Shown: one piece after another, positions 22,301-29,251 of the stretch
Layout: every line of letters begins with the position of its first letter
Numbering within the stretch: the stretch's first letter is position 1
Assembly: GCA_017462505.1 (NCBI GenBank)
Contig: JAFTQY010000012.1
Coordinates: 1-31,079, forward strand
DNA: 31,079 bases
DNA from: Clostridia bacterium
GTDB lineage: Bacteria > Bacillota_A > Clostridia > Christensenellales > Borkfalkiaceae
Reading direction: 5' to 3'
The notes under the pieces: model-generated
Database searches by the model: none
What the model was told of the DNA's origin: nothing
The model's input: the letters and a program-made list of their open reading frames with translations, nothing else
Program-made: the position numbers and the translations under genes

Positions 22301-22711
22301 ATTCCCGAAAAGTATATCGAATCGTCGGCGGGCAGGCTGGACAGCTATAAGCAGATCGCCGAAATCTCGTCCGTTGCCGATTACAAGCGGGTATATTCGT
22401 CGCTTATGGACACGTACGGGGAATTGCCGCGCGCGGTGGAAAACCTGCTCGTGATCGCGGCACTCAAAAGCTACGCGGCGAAATTCGGTGTAAAGAAAAT
22501 ATCCTTGATCAAGGGTGTTGGCGCGCTGGAATTTTCGGGGATCGAAACGCTGGGGGATAAACGGATACAGGCGGCGATGGATAAATACGCGCAACATGTG
22601 CGCCTAAATATGACCGAAGCGCCCGTCTTAGAATTTTTCGGGTACAAGGAAAACGTGACTTTGATGGCGGAAATGACAAAATTTTTGAAATTTGCCGTAA
22701 CTTTCGCGTAG
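19310..22711 (+). CDS. mfd: Transcription-repair coupling factor Mfd
   Basis: A 1133-aa SF2 translocase that removes stalled RNA polymerase and recruits UvrA. The N-terminal UvrB-like module occupies about residues 1-330 (with FEVESRGTFALRGDILDIYP). The RNA-polymerase-interacting CarD-like domain starts near residue 476 (GDYVVHETHGIGKAVG). The translocase has Walker A GDVGFGKTE (about 624-632), the DEEQ box (Asp726), TATPIPRTL, and motifs V/VI ending in QLKGRVGRG. A TRCF C-terminal domain follows. Length matches the family. Its ATG has only a weak AAGG site 10-12 bases upstream, so coupling to pth may matter. Confidence 0.97.
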   Translation: MKRDFFTLEQIGEDYALYAEELRRGTPTAVFGVSDSLKYLLAGLTPYPVVYITADGVAAQKAAENIAALSGKKATVLSAKDEVLLHRKALSKDSLFRRIDGIHALQNGGEIITAEISALCQLFPKKLPSITFTEGEDYEFTEIPKLLVQMGYVRTFEVESRGTFALRGDILDIYPVGADNPVRIDFFGDTVEKIKPYDIATGDRLAGIKQITVLSATDVIATETDKERIKTALEKGLKKYKTSGAYTRAREIADEILSSETGDDAFLMPLLENSTDFFSILPENAVLIFDESKTLWDKFNALYKEHEERFYRLFDGGEAFDFTKDQFIDKQAFLDKLGSVRRVAMQTFTGNPFFFQPLRTFNFTATPTARYLNGVPALLTDISNWMKGGYRVLLYCGDSARAVKLSETLGEEYLSTVKLPDHIAQLKGVCILEDKLDKGLVLHGCKLAIVGTGDLYTKVRDTRRIRRKRGDMFCAPEVGDYVVHETHGIGKAVGMKKIETTDGTKEYVAVAYKDGDMLYVPAESMDVLSKYVGDSAPTLSKIGGADFERVKARVKASLKKLAFDLKQLYALRAENRGYPFPENEVFMQEFEDAFHHELTPDQASSVQEIKADMCSQKVMDRLLCGDVGFGKTEVAFRAIYLCVLAGKQAALMCPSTVLCSQHFNTALARFSDFGVTVACLNRFNTPKEQERILKGLEEGVIDLVIGTHRLLSADVKFKNLGLLVLDEEQRFGVEHKERIKNMRKDIDCLTMTATPIPRTLHMSLSGIRDISTIQTPPSARLPVQTYVVEETETLIRDACIRELSRGGQVFLLYNRVESIFTFAARIKQILPEAKISVAHGRMDKTTLENAVMDFYGGKSDILITTTIIENGIDLPNANTLIVIDSDKLGISQLYQLKGRVGRGSNLAYAYFTYKAERVMSDNASSRLKAIMEFTELGSGYKLAMRDLEIRGAGNVLGAEQHGHMDKVGYELYSKLLKEELTGETQTVAELDIRVNAYIPEKYIESSAGRLDSYKQIAEISSVADYKRVYSSLMDTYGELPRAVENLLVIAALKSYAAKFGVKKISLIKGVGALEFSGIETLGDKRIQAAMDKYAQHVRLNMTEAPVLEFFGYKENVTLMAEMTKFLKFAVTFA

Positions 22712-22728
22712 ATTTCACTAAGAAACGT

Positions 22729-22757
22729 TTGCGTTTTTGAAAAAAATAAGTTATAAT
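22729..22757 (+). promoter_or_regulatory. Sigma-A promoter for the foldase gene
   Basis: TTGCGT (22729-22734), 17-bp spacer, TATAAT (22752-22757). The start site would be near 22764. Confidence 0.8.
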
Positions 22758-22777
22758 AAAAGCTGACGATATATTAC

Positions 22778-22799
22778 AAAGGGCAAATTGCGCCCTTTT
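22778..22799 (+). promoter_or_regulatory. Terminator-like hairpin inside the foldase leader
   Basis: AAAGGGC (22778-22784) pairs with GCCCTTT (22792-22798), followed by TTG. It lies after the promoter, so it is either the terminator of mfd placed downstream of the next promoter or a leader hairpin of the foldase mRNA. Confidence 0.5.
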
Positions 22800-22844
22800 G
22801 CCTGTATCGCCCAACAAAGTAGGATAAAAAATCGGAGAGATTTT

Positions 22845-25052
22845 ATGAACAAAAAGAACTTGAAAAAGACGGCGGCATTGATGCTTGGTTTGGCGCTCAC
22901 GGTAGGCGCTACGGGCTGTAACTTTATCGTAACGGACAGCGCGCGCGATATGGAACAGAAAGTTGCGACGATCGACATTTCGGCTGCGCTTAAAGAGGAC
23001 GAAAGATACGGCGAAAGCGTTGCGGCGGCAGTTAGCGAGATCATCGGTAAATCGGAAATTTCCAAACGCGACCTCGTTACCTATTTCCTCAGTCAAGGCT
23101 CTTCCTATGCAGAAAGCTACGGTTACGAATACGCGTTCAATTGGTCGTTAAACACCCTTATCAACCGCGAGATCATCATTCAGTACGCGGTGGCGGCTTA
23201 CCTTGCGGACAAGGATTCCGGCTTGACGTTGAGTGGGCATAATACCTACGTGGAAAAAGCGTTGGAAGCTGCGGAAAAGGATGACGCGAAAAAGGCGGAG
23301 CTTTTAAAGGCGCACCCCGAAATTTTGACCTTCGAGTATTTCCTTACGGAAGATGGCAAGGAATGGGAAGATTACGACCGCGCGGTTTACAATTTAAAAA
23401 AATCGCTCAACAGCTCGCTGGATAATCTGGAAACGCAGTATATCAAAACGCATGAACATAACCACGACGAGGACGCGGCGGCGCGTACGTTGCCTACGGG
23501 CGTAGATACGGCGAAAGAGGATTACTATTCGACGAACTACGGTATTTACACGGGGCGTAACAGCTTGGCAGAATGCGGCGATTACGAAAAACAGGAAGGC
23601 TCGACGACGGTCAGCAGAAGAAGCGCGTATAACAGCTTGCTTTCCAATCTGCACGGCTACGGCTTGATCTCCACCAAGGCGGGCAACGTAGAAAATCCCT
23701 CGGATATCTATCATTTGGATTATTACTACGTAGAGCTGTCTTCGGCGTTGGCGCAGGCGCTCATCAATAAATACTACGCGGATTTGGAAACGGAAGTAGA
23801 AAGCAAGATGGACAGCGTTTACGTGCAGGGCAAATACGACGCTTTGCTTGCCGAACAGACCCGCGCGTACGAAAACAAGCCCGCAGCATTTAAGACGGCG
23901 ATGGACAGCGTGTCCGATTCCTCGTTCTTGCTCTACGGCACGGAAAACTTCGGCTTTGTGTACAGTATTCTTGTTCCCTATTCCGCTACGCAGGAAATCG
24001 AATTTAATATGTACAAAGCGCAGGGCTTGACGAATAACGATTTGCTTTTGAAGAGAGCGGATATTTGGGCTGATATCGAGGCGGAAGATCAGCGTTCTAC
24101 GTGGATCACCGACGACGAACACACCAACTATTCCTACGAAGTAGGTAGCGAATATTACTTCTTTGAAAATCATTTCAACGCGGAAAAGGCGGATCAGTAC
24201 GAAGAGATCAGACATTACGCAGGTCAATACCCGTTCCAAGGCAGCGTGACGAAGAACGCGGACGGCGAGATCGAAAAGATCAACGCAAAGACGGGTAAGG
24301 ATATCGACGCCGTGCTTGCAGATATGCTCGGGCTTATCAAGACGAACAGCGGACTTGACTCGAAAGAGCTGACGGACGAAAACTACCTTGATAGCGGTAT
24401 GAGCAAGTACGAATATTATAGAAGTACGAAAGACTACACCACGGATATCGCTAAGGACGCAGAGGGTAACAAGATCACGGACGAAAACGGCGATTACGTA
24501 TGGGTAGACGACGATATCGTAGAAGATTATTCCCGTTTCATTTACCGCCACGGTAAACTGGAATTCCCCGTAGGCGAAGAACCTAAGGCGAGCGATTTCT
24601 TCAATCCTGAAAGCAAATCCTACAAAGCGTTGTCGGCGGTTAACGAAATTCTGTTTGCATACAGCACCGACCCCGGTTCTTTGAATATGGGTATGGGTTA
24701 CGTGGTATCCCCTTACGGCAACGGTTACGTGTCCGAGTTTGAAGAGGCGGCGCAGTGGGCGGTTGAACAGGGCGTCGGCACGTGGGCAGTCGTTGCAAAC
24801 GAATTCGGTTGGCATATCGTTTACTGCTCGTACAAATACGAAAACGGCGAAATGTATGCTTACAACCACGCGGAGGCAGTAGGCGAAACCATGGTAGAGG
24901 GTTCGTTCTCCAAGCTGTTCTACGATTCGTTGAAAGATAAGATGATCAGCAACGTAACGACCGAGATCCAGTCGATGGTACTCAATCAGTTCAACGACGA
25001 TAAGGCAGTACAAAAATTCCAGAAAGCATACCAAGACCTCTTGGATATGTAA
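22845..25052 (+). CDS. Lipoprotein peptidyl-prolyl isomerase / foldase, SurA-PrsA-like
   Basis: A 735-aa exported lipoprotein. The signal peptide ends in GATGC with the lipidated Cys25. Residues about 69-120 (SEISKRDLVTYFLSQ, then a long helix ending LINREIIIQYA) resemble the SurA/PrsA N-terminal chaperone helices. About residues 599-660 (EILFAYSTDPGSLNMGMGYV, then FEEAAQWAVEQGVGTWAVVANEFGWHIVYC) fit the second half of a parvulin domain, where EFGWHI replaces the usual FGYHI. The remaining large acidic central part is not recognised. The N-terminal in-frame extension to 22788 is rejected because GGAGAG lies seven bases before 22845. A foldase of this kind after mfd is a known Clostridia arrangement. 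It probably helps fold secreted proteins at the membrane surface; catalytic activity is not certain. Confidence 0.75.
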   Translation: MNKKNLKKTAALMLGLALTVGATGCNFIVTDSARDMEQKVATIDISAALKEDERYGESVAAAVSEIIGKSEISKRDLVTYFLSQGSSYAESYGYEYAFNWSLNTLINREIIIQYAVAAYLADKDSGLTLSGHNTYVEKALEAAEKDDAKKAELLKAHPEILTFEYFLTEDGKEWEDYDRAVYNLKKSLNSSLDNLETQYIKTHEHNHDEDAAARTLPTGVDTAKEDYYSTNYGIYTGRNSLAECGDYEKQEGSTTVSRRSAYNSLLSNLHGYGLISTKAGNVENPSDIYHLDYYYVELSSALAQALINKYYADLETEVESKMDSVYVQGKYDALLAEQTRAYENKPAAFKTAMDSVSDSSFLLYGTENFGFVYSILVPYSATQEIEFNMYKAQGLTNNDLLLKRADIWADIEAEDQRSTWITDDEHTNYSYEVGSEYYFFENHFNAEKADQYEEIRHYAGQYPFQGSVTKNADGEIEKINAKTGKDIDAVLADMLGLIKTNSGLDSKELTDENYLDSGMSKYEYYRSTKDYTTDIAKDAEGNKITDENGDYVWVDDDIVEDYSRFIYRHGKLEFPVGEEPKASDFFNPESKSYKALSAVNEILFAYSTDPGSLNMGMGYVVSPYGNGYVSEFEEAAQWAVEQGVGTWAVVANEFGWHIVYCSYKYENGEMYAYNHAEAVGETMVEGSFSKLFYDSLKDKMISNVTTEIQSMVLNQFNDDKAVQKFQKAYQDLLDM

Positions 25053-25066
25053 TTCCCGATAAAAGT

Positions 25067-25096
25067 AAAAAGCGGAACGCAAGTTCCGCTTTTTTT
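25067..25096 (+). terminator. Rho-independent terminator after the foldase gene
   Basis: A 12-bp stem, AAAAAGCGGAAC (25067-25078) with GTTCCGCTTTTT (25083-25094), closed by a GCAA tetraloop and ending in a T run. Confidence 0.92.
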
Positions 25097-25143
25097 GTAT
25101 ACGTACCCCCTCGAATGGCAAAAATAAGAGAAAAGGGGGAGCT

Positions 25144-25968
25144 ATGAAAAGGAAAAAGATACTTTGTTTGGCGGCGGTTTTGCTGGGGCTTTCTTTGGTC
25201 GGCTGTAAGCCGAGCGCAGAACGCGGATTTCGTTTTTATGACGACGCCGCGGCGTACGAGGTAGGGGAATTTACTTGCGATAACGCGGCGGTCAAGCGCA
25301 TAGAGATCGACTGGCTTGGCGGCAACGTTGAGGTGGAGCAAAGCGCGTCGGACAAAACGACCGTTTTTGAGGAAGAAAACGACCTGTCGGAAGAAAAACG
25401 CCTGCATACGTATTTAAACGACGGCGTTTTACACGTCAAATATTGCCGTTCGGGCTGTCATGGAAAAATCGACGAAATGCAAAAGAATTTGCAGGTGGAT
25501 GTTCCCAAGGGGGTGGACGTGGAAATTAACGGGGTTAGCGCGAACGTGTATCTGGGTATTTTGGAAGCGGGCGAGCTGTCCGTGGAAACGGATACAGGTT
25601 GCGTTGAGGCGGAACGCATCCTTTGCAAAAGCGCGGATATCGAAACGCACAGCGGGTATATCGGCATCGGCGCGTTGACGGCGGATAGGGCGAAATTAGA
25701 CAGCGTTTCGGGAGAAATTCATCTGGGTATACCTACTTGCCAAAACACTGAAATTGAAACGAAAAACGGGAACGTAACTTTGTATTTGCAGGGGGACGTG
25801 TGCGCGTTGATCGGTTTTGAAACGCAAAAAGGCGTGTTGCAAACCCAGCGGAAATACGAACGGAAAGGACAAGATTATTTCTTTGCTTTCGACGGACAAA
25901 ATACGGTGCAAGGCAGTCCCGCAAAAATCTCTGTGGAAACGGAAAGCGGCAATCTCCGCATACAATAA
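25144..25968 (+). CDS. DUF4097-like lipoprotein
   Basis: A 274-aa exported protein with a clear lipoprotein signal (LSLVGC, Cys21). From about residue 48 the sequence is a repetitive beta-strand pattern. Segments such as VKRIEIDWLGGNVEVEQ, LQVDVPKGVDVEINGVSANV, LSVETDTGCVEAE and AKLDSVSGEIHLG have alternating strand and Gly/Asp turns. This matches the right-handed beta-helix-like DUF4097 ('putative adhesin') group. Members are often part of envelope-stress (LiaG-like) loci, but no sensor or regulator is adjacent here. The gene has a GGGGGAG site before the ATG. I see no convincing promoter between the upstream terminator and the start, so expression may depend on readthrough. The downstream hairpin at 25977-26003 belongs to the opposite-strand RNA but might also act for this gene. 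Confidence 0.75.
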   Translation: MKRKKILCLAAVLLGLSLVGCKPSAERGFRFYDDAAAYEVGEFTCDNAAVKRIEIDWLGGNVEVEQSASDKTTVFEEENDLSEEKRLHTYLNDGVLHVKYCRSGCHGKIDEMQKNLQVDVPKGVDVEINGVSANVYLGILEAGELSVETDTGCVEAERILCKSADIETHSGYIGIGALTADRAKLDSVSGEIHLGIPTCQNTEIETKNGNVTLYLQGDVCALIGFETQKGVLQTQRKYERKGQDYFFAFDGQNTVQGSPAKISVETESGNLRIQ

Positions 25969-25970
25969 AA

Positions 25971-26003
25971 TAAAAAATCCCCAAGCGAAAACCGCTTGGG
26001 GAT
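25971..26003 (-). terminator. Terminator of the 6S-like RNA
   Basis: On the minus strand an 11-bp stem, ATCCCCAAGCG with CGCTTGGGGAT (25977-26003), is followed by TTTTTTATTTT. Confidence 0.85.
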
Positions 26004-26196
26004 AATCATATACAAAAGAATCCGCCTGTGCCGCACCTCGACGAAGGGTGAACCCGCTATAAGCAGGTGGGTGCCGCATCTTGACGTATCGAACTTTCCG
26101 TATAAATACAGACCTTGTCTATCGCCACGAATGACCGCTCCCGAATAAATACTGTGGATTCCGCAAAAGCGTCGAACTCCGTACACCGCAGATTGT
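25971..26196 (-). ncRNA. ssrS: Probable 6S RNA
   Basis: A free-standing RNA of about 226 nt, with a consensus promoter just upstream and a strong terminator at its end, and no ORF. The 5' part (AUACAA, then UCUGCGGUGU) can pair with the 3' part (UUGUAU preceded by GGCGGA and GGCACA) to close a long rod. Internal segments UAUUUAUUCGGGAGCGG and CACCUGCUUAUAGCGGGUUCA resemble the conserved 5' bubble edge and the 3' small hairpin (CACCU-loop-GGGUUCA) of bacterial 6S RNA. 6S binds sigma-70/A RNA polymerase holoenzyme and mimics an open promoter. SRP RNA, tmRNA and RNase P were excluded because their conserved cores are absent. The assignment is by eye; a covariance search with the 6S model would decide it. 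Confidence 0.7.
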
Positions 26197-26202
26197 ATCT
26201 AT

Positions 26203-26231
26203 ATTATACTCGCCGCGCGTAGCTTTGTCAA
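26203..26231 (-). promoter_or_regulatory. Perfect sigma-A promoter of the 6S-like RNA
   Basis: On the minus strand, TTGACA (26226-26231), 17-bp spacer, TATAAT (26203-26208), all consensus. Predicted start near 26196. Confidence 0.92.
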
Positions 26232-26261
26232 CAAAATGAACGGGGAAAAATTATCCGTTCA
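26231..26261 (-). terminator. Compact terminator of the pyridoxamine kinase gene
   Basis: On the minus strand, TGAACGG (26255-26261) pairs with CCGTTCA (26237-26243), followed by TTTTGTT. The left arm starts within the last codons of the kinase gene, and the T run touches the -35 of the 6S promoter. Confidence 0.65.
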
Positions 26262-27069
26262 GCTTTTGTAAAAACGGATAGATCTCCGCCTCGAAATTCA
26301 GCCCGTACCGTCTGTCGGGGACTTCCTTTGCCGTACGGCGTATCGCGGCGGTGACGAAATCGGACGCAAGCTCGATGGCGGTCTTTTCCGATTTGCCGCG
26401 CGCAAGAGCGCCGATGAACGCCGCGGCGAATACGTCGCCCGCGCCGTGGAAAAATCCCGCTACGTTTTCGTGCGCGTAGGTCTGCGTTTCGCCCTTTTCA
26501 CCCGTGTACCATACCGAAATGCCGCTTTCGTCCGTCACGCCCGTGATCATGGCGCGCTGGCAAAGCTTTTGCAATTTTTCTAAACAGCAAGGGGCGGTGT
26601 TTTTCGTCAAAGGGTAGGGGACGTCCGCCAAATAACACGCCTCGGTGACGTTGGGCAGAATATAATCGGCAAGGCGGCACAGCTCCCGCATTTTATCGAT
26701 AAACTCGCCCGTAAAGCCCGCGTACAGTCTGCCGCTGTCGCCCATGACGGGATCGACGATAAATTTGCCGTCCTCTTTTAAAAATTCCGCGCGGATTTGC
26801 TTGACCGTTTCGATCTGATCGATACTGCCTAAATACCCGCTGCAAATAAAATCGAATTGCAAGCCCAAGCTTTTCCAATGTGTGAGGATATCGGGGATCT
26901 CGCTTGTCAAATCGTGAAAGGTGTACCCCGTAAACCCGCCCGTGTGTGTGGAAAGGATTGCCGTAGGCAAAACGTTGCATTCGACGCCGCAAGCGGAAAT
27001 GATGGGTAGAGCAGTCGTCAAAGAACACTTGCCGACGCAAGAAATATCGTTGATTGCCAAAACACGCAT
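26251..27069 (-). CDS. pdxK: Pyridoxamine/pyridoxal kinase
   Basis: A 272-aa PfkB/ribokinase-fold kinase of the PdxK/PdxY group that phosphorylates vitamin B6 vitamers. The N terminus (INDISCVGKCSL) and LPTAILSTHTGGFTGYTFHD (about 35-54) are typical of pyridoxal kinases. The ATP/anion-hole motif is FFHGAGDVFAAAF near residue 215, with the catalytic Asp in GAGD instead of the more common GTGD. DPVMGDSG (about 106-113) and LPNVTEA are also present. TAGGAG precedes the ATG on the minus strand. The gene is monocistronic, divergent from aspS with interlocked promoters. The symbol reflects the reaction; the protein may be called PdxY or PdxK. Confidence 0.9.
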   Translation of the reverse strand: MRVLAINDISCVGKCSLTTALPIISACGVECNVLPTAILSTHTGGFTGYTFHDLTSEIPDILTHWKSLGLQFDFICSGYLGSIDQIETVKQIRAEFLKEDGKFIVDPVMGDSGRLYAGFTGEFIDKMRELCRLADYILPNVTEACYLADVPYPLTKNTAPCCLEKLQKLCQRAMITGVTDESGISVWYTGEKGETQTYAHENVAGFFHGAGDVFAAAFIGALARGKSEKTAIELASDFVTAAIRRTAKEVPDRRYGLNFEAEIYPFLQKLNG

Positions 27070-27107
27070 AGAAATTGCGCTCCTAAAAAAGAATTTTTAA
27101 TAAATCT

Positions 27108-27136
27108 ATTATAATTTTCTTGCTTTTTTTTGTCAA
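27108..27136 (-). promoter_or_regulatory. Consensus promoter of the pyridoxamine kinase gene
   Basis: On the minus strand, TTGACA (27131-27136), 17-bp spacer, TATAAT (27108-27113). Confidence 0.88.
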
Positions 27137-27148
27137 ACGGATTAAAAT
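27120..27148 (+). promoter_or_regulatory. Promoter for aspS, overlapping the divergent kinase promoter
   Basis: TTGCTT (27120-27125), 17-bp spacer, TAAAAT (27143-27148). Its -35 lies in the spacer of the opposite promoter, and the other way round. Confidence 0.65.
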
Positions 27149-27195
27149 AGAAACGTGAGAAAAAATGCAATTTTTTTTGCGAAAGAGGTAGAATT

Positions 27196-28527
27196 ATGTT
27201 TATTACGGGTGAAATCAACGAAAACACGGTTGCGTACGCGGATTTTGAAAAGTACGAGAACCAAATCGTAATCATCAAGGGCACAATCCACAATATCCGC
27301 ATGATGTTGGATTTTGCGTTCGTCATTTTGCGTACCGCGCGTGAAACGATTCAATGCGTGTATGCGGAAAGCTTTTCCGATTATCGCATGGGCGAGGACG
27401 TAAAGGAAGAGTGCGCGGCGAAGATCACGGGTAAAGTGGTCGCAGGCGAAACCAAGGACGGCAGTAAGCGTTACGAGGTGCAGATCCATAATATCGAACT
27501 GCTTTCCCACCCCGCGGAGATCCCTCCCGTAGTTATCACGAAAAAACAGGTCAATTGCGACCTTTCGACCAAGCTCGATTACCGTCCCGTTACCTTGCGT
27601 AACCCTAAGGAACGTGCGATTTTTAAATTGCAAGAAGGTATTCAGCGCGGTTTCCGCGAATATTTGACGGCGCAGGGCTTTACCGAAATCCACTCGCCCA
27701 AAATCAACTTCGCGGGCGCAGAGGGCGGTACGAACGTGTTCAAGCTCGACTACTTTGGCAAGCAGGTATATTTGGCGCAATCGCCCCAGCTTTATAAGCA
27801 GGCAATGGTGGCGGTGTACGAACGCGTGTTTGAAATCGCGCCCGTATTCCGTGCGGAGCACCACGACACCAGCCGTCACCTCAACGAATATATTTCCATG
27901 GACTTTGAAATGGGCTTTATCGACAGCTTTGAGGACATTATGAACATGGAAGCGGGCGTTCTGAAATATATCATGAATTTGCTTAGAACGGAATACAAAA
28001 ACGAGGTTGATCTCTTGCATATCGAAATTCCCGAAATCAAGGAAATTCCCGTGCTGAAATTCATGGAAGCGAAAGAGATCATCATGAAAAAATTCAAATA
28101 CCAGCCTACGGATATGAAGGACTTCGACCCCGAAGAAGAGCAGATCCTTGGCAAGTATGCGAAAAAGCAGTTTAATTCCGACTTTATTTTCATCACGCAT
28201 TATCCGTCCAAAAAGCGTCCTTTCTATACGATGGACGACCCCGAAGACCCCGAATACACCCTCTCTTTCGACTTACTGTTCAGGGGGTTGGAGATCACCT
28301 CGGGCGGTCAGCGTGTGCACGATTACGCGCAGCAGGTGGAAAAAATGGAAAAGCTCGGCATGACCCCCGAGGAATTTGCCACGTATCTTATGTTGCATAA
28401 ATACGGCGCGCCTCCCCACGGCGGTTTGGGTTTGGGGCTCGAAAGATTGACGATGCACTTGCTCGGCGCGAAGAACGTCCGCGAGGCAACCATGTTCCCT
28501 CGCGATATCAACCGCGTTAGCCCGTAA
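27196..28527 (+). CDS. aspS: Archaeal-type aspartyl-tRNA synthetase (probably non-discriminating, Asp-tRNA(Asp/Asn))
   Basis: A 443-aa class IIb synthetase. An OB-fold anticodon domain (residues 1-110) is followed by the catalytic core with AQSPQLYKQ, motif 2 FRAEHHDTSRHLNE (about 219-232) and motif 3 GLGLGLERLT (about 410-419). It lacks the GAD insertion and the roughly 590-residue length of the usual bacterial AspRS, and motif 2 reads like archaeal AspRS, not AsnRS (which has FRAENSxTxRH). This is the AspRS2 type found in some Clostridia and Deinococcus. Such enzymes often charge tRNA-Asn with Asp for amidation by GatCAB. Non-discrimination is inferred from the class; the gene could be confused with asnS. 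AAAGAGG lies before the ATG. The deacetylase gene follows after 34 bp. Confidence 0.85.
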   Translation: MFITGEINENTVAYADFEKYENQIVIIKGTIHNIRMMLDFAFVILRTARETIQCVYAESFSDYRMGEDVKEECAAKITGKVVAGETKDGSKRYEVQIHNIELLSHPAEIPPVVITKKQVNCDLSTKLDYRPVTLRNPKERAIFKLQEGIQRGFREYLTAQGFTEIHSPKINFAGAEGGTNVFKLDYFGKQVYLAQSPQLYKQAMVAVYERVFEIAPVFRAEHHDTSRHLNEYISMDFEMGFIDSFEDIMNMEAGVLKYIMNLLRTEYKNEVDLLHIEIPEIKEIPVLKFMEAKEIIMKKFKYQPTDMKDFDPEEEQILGKYAKKQFNSDFIFITHYPSKKRPFYTMDDPEDPEYTLSFDLLFRGLEITSGGQRVHDYAQQVEKMEKLGMTPEEFATYLMLHKYGAPPHGGLGLGLERLTMHLLGAKNVREATMFPRDINRVSP

Positions 28528-28561
28528 TCGAAAAGAGAAAAACACAAAGAGGAGCAATTGT

Positions 28562-29251
28562 ATGTGGAACGGAAAGAAAAAGGCGGTAACGTTTAGCTTT
28601 GACGACGGCGTAACGCAGGATATCCGCCTGATAGAGATTTTAAATAAATACGGCTTAAAGGGCACGTTCAATATCAATTCGGGTTTGCTTGGCTTGCCCA
28701 ATTTTTTGAACCGTGACTGGGGTAAGGTCAACCATACGAAAATTTTGGCTAGCGAAGTAAAGGCTCTGTATGAAGGGCACGAGGTTGCCGTACATAGCCT
28801 TACGCATCCTACGCTTGTGGGCTTGGACGAGGAAACGATTATTCGCCAAGTGGAAGAGGACAGAAAAGCCCTTGAAAAGCTTTGCGGTTATCCGATCGTG
28901 GGCATGGCGTATCCTAACGGCACGAACGACGACAGAGTGGCGGCGATTATTGCCAACAACTCGCCTATTAAATATTCCCGTACGATAACGTCCACCCATT
29001 CGTTTACGGTGCAAAAGGAAAATCTGTTGCGCTACAACCCCACGGTGTATTATGTCGAGGATTGCTTGGAAGAGCTTGTAGACAGGTTTTTGGCGAGCGA
29101 ATCGGACGAGGATCAGCTTTTGTATATTTGGGGACACAGTTACGAAATGGACGCAAGGTTGATTTCTTGGGAAAAGTTTGAAGAAATCTGCAAAAAGCTT
29201 GCTTTCCGCGACGATATTTTCTACGGTACGAACAAAGAAGTTTTGTTATGA
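28562..29251 (+). CDS. NodB-type polysaccharide deacetylase family protein (CE4)
   Basis: A 229-aa protein made of just the NodB domain. Motif 1 is SFDDG (Asp14 and Asp15) and motif 2 HSLTH (His78, His82), which with the Asp form the metal site. Motif 3 is reduced to YPNG (117-120) where the family has RxPYG, so the usual Arg is missing. The late His is His192 in WGHSYE. There is no signal peptide or membrane segment, so a cytoplasmic substrate is likely, unlike secreted peptidoglycan or chitin deacetylases. AAGAGGAG lies before the ATG. Its TGA overlaps the ATG of the small HMA protein, which suggests coupled expression. Confidence 0.85.
   Translation: MWNGKKKAVTFSFDDGVTQDIRLIEILNKYGLKGTFNINSGLLGLPNFLNRDWGKVNHTKILASEVKALYEGHEVAVHSLTHPTLVGLDEETIIRQVEEDRKALEKLCGYPIVGMAYPNGTNDDRVAAIIANNSPIKYSRTITSTHSFTVQKENLLRYNPTVYYVEDCLEELVDRFLASESDEDQLLYIWGHSYEMDARLISWEKFEEICKKLAFRDDIFYGTNKEVLL

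Noticed and set aside
23394..25121. Antisense open frame of 575 codons under the foldase gene
   Set aside because: It is the same kind of mirror frame, and it runs through the strong terminator at 25067-25096. The sense strand has a signal peptide, parvulin-like segments and a ribosome binding site.
25971..26196. SRP RNA, tmRNA, RNase P RNA or a riboswitch
   Set aside because: The conserved cores of these RNAs are not seen, and there is no downstream gene on that strand for a riboswitch to control.
27142..28200. Antisense open frame of 352 codons under aspS
   Set aside because: It is a shadow of the synthetase gene, with no recognisable sequence.
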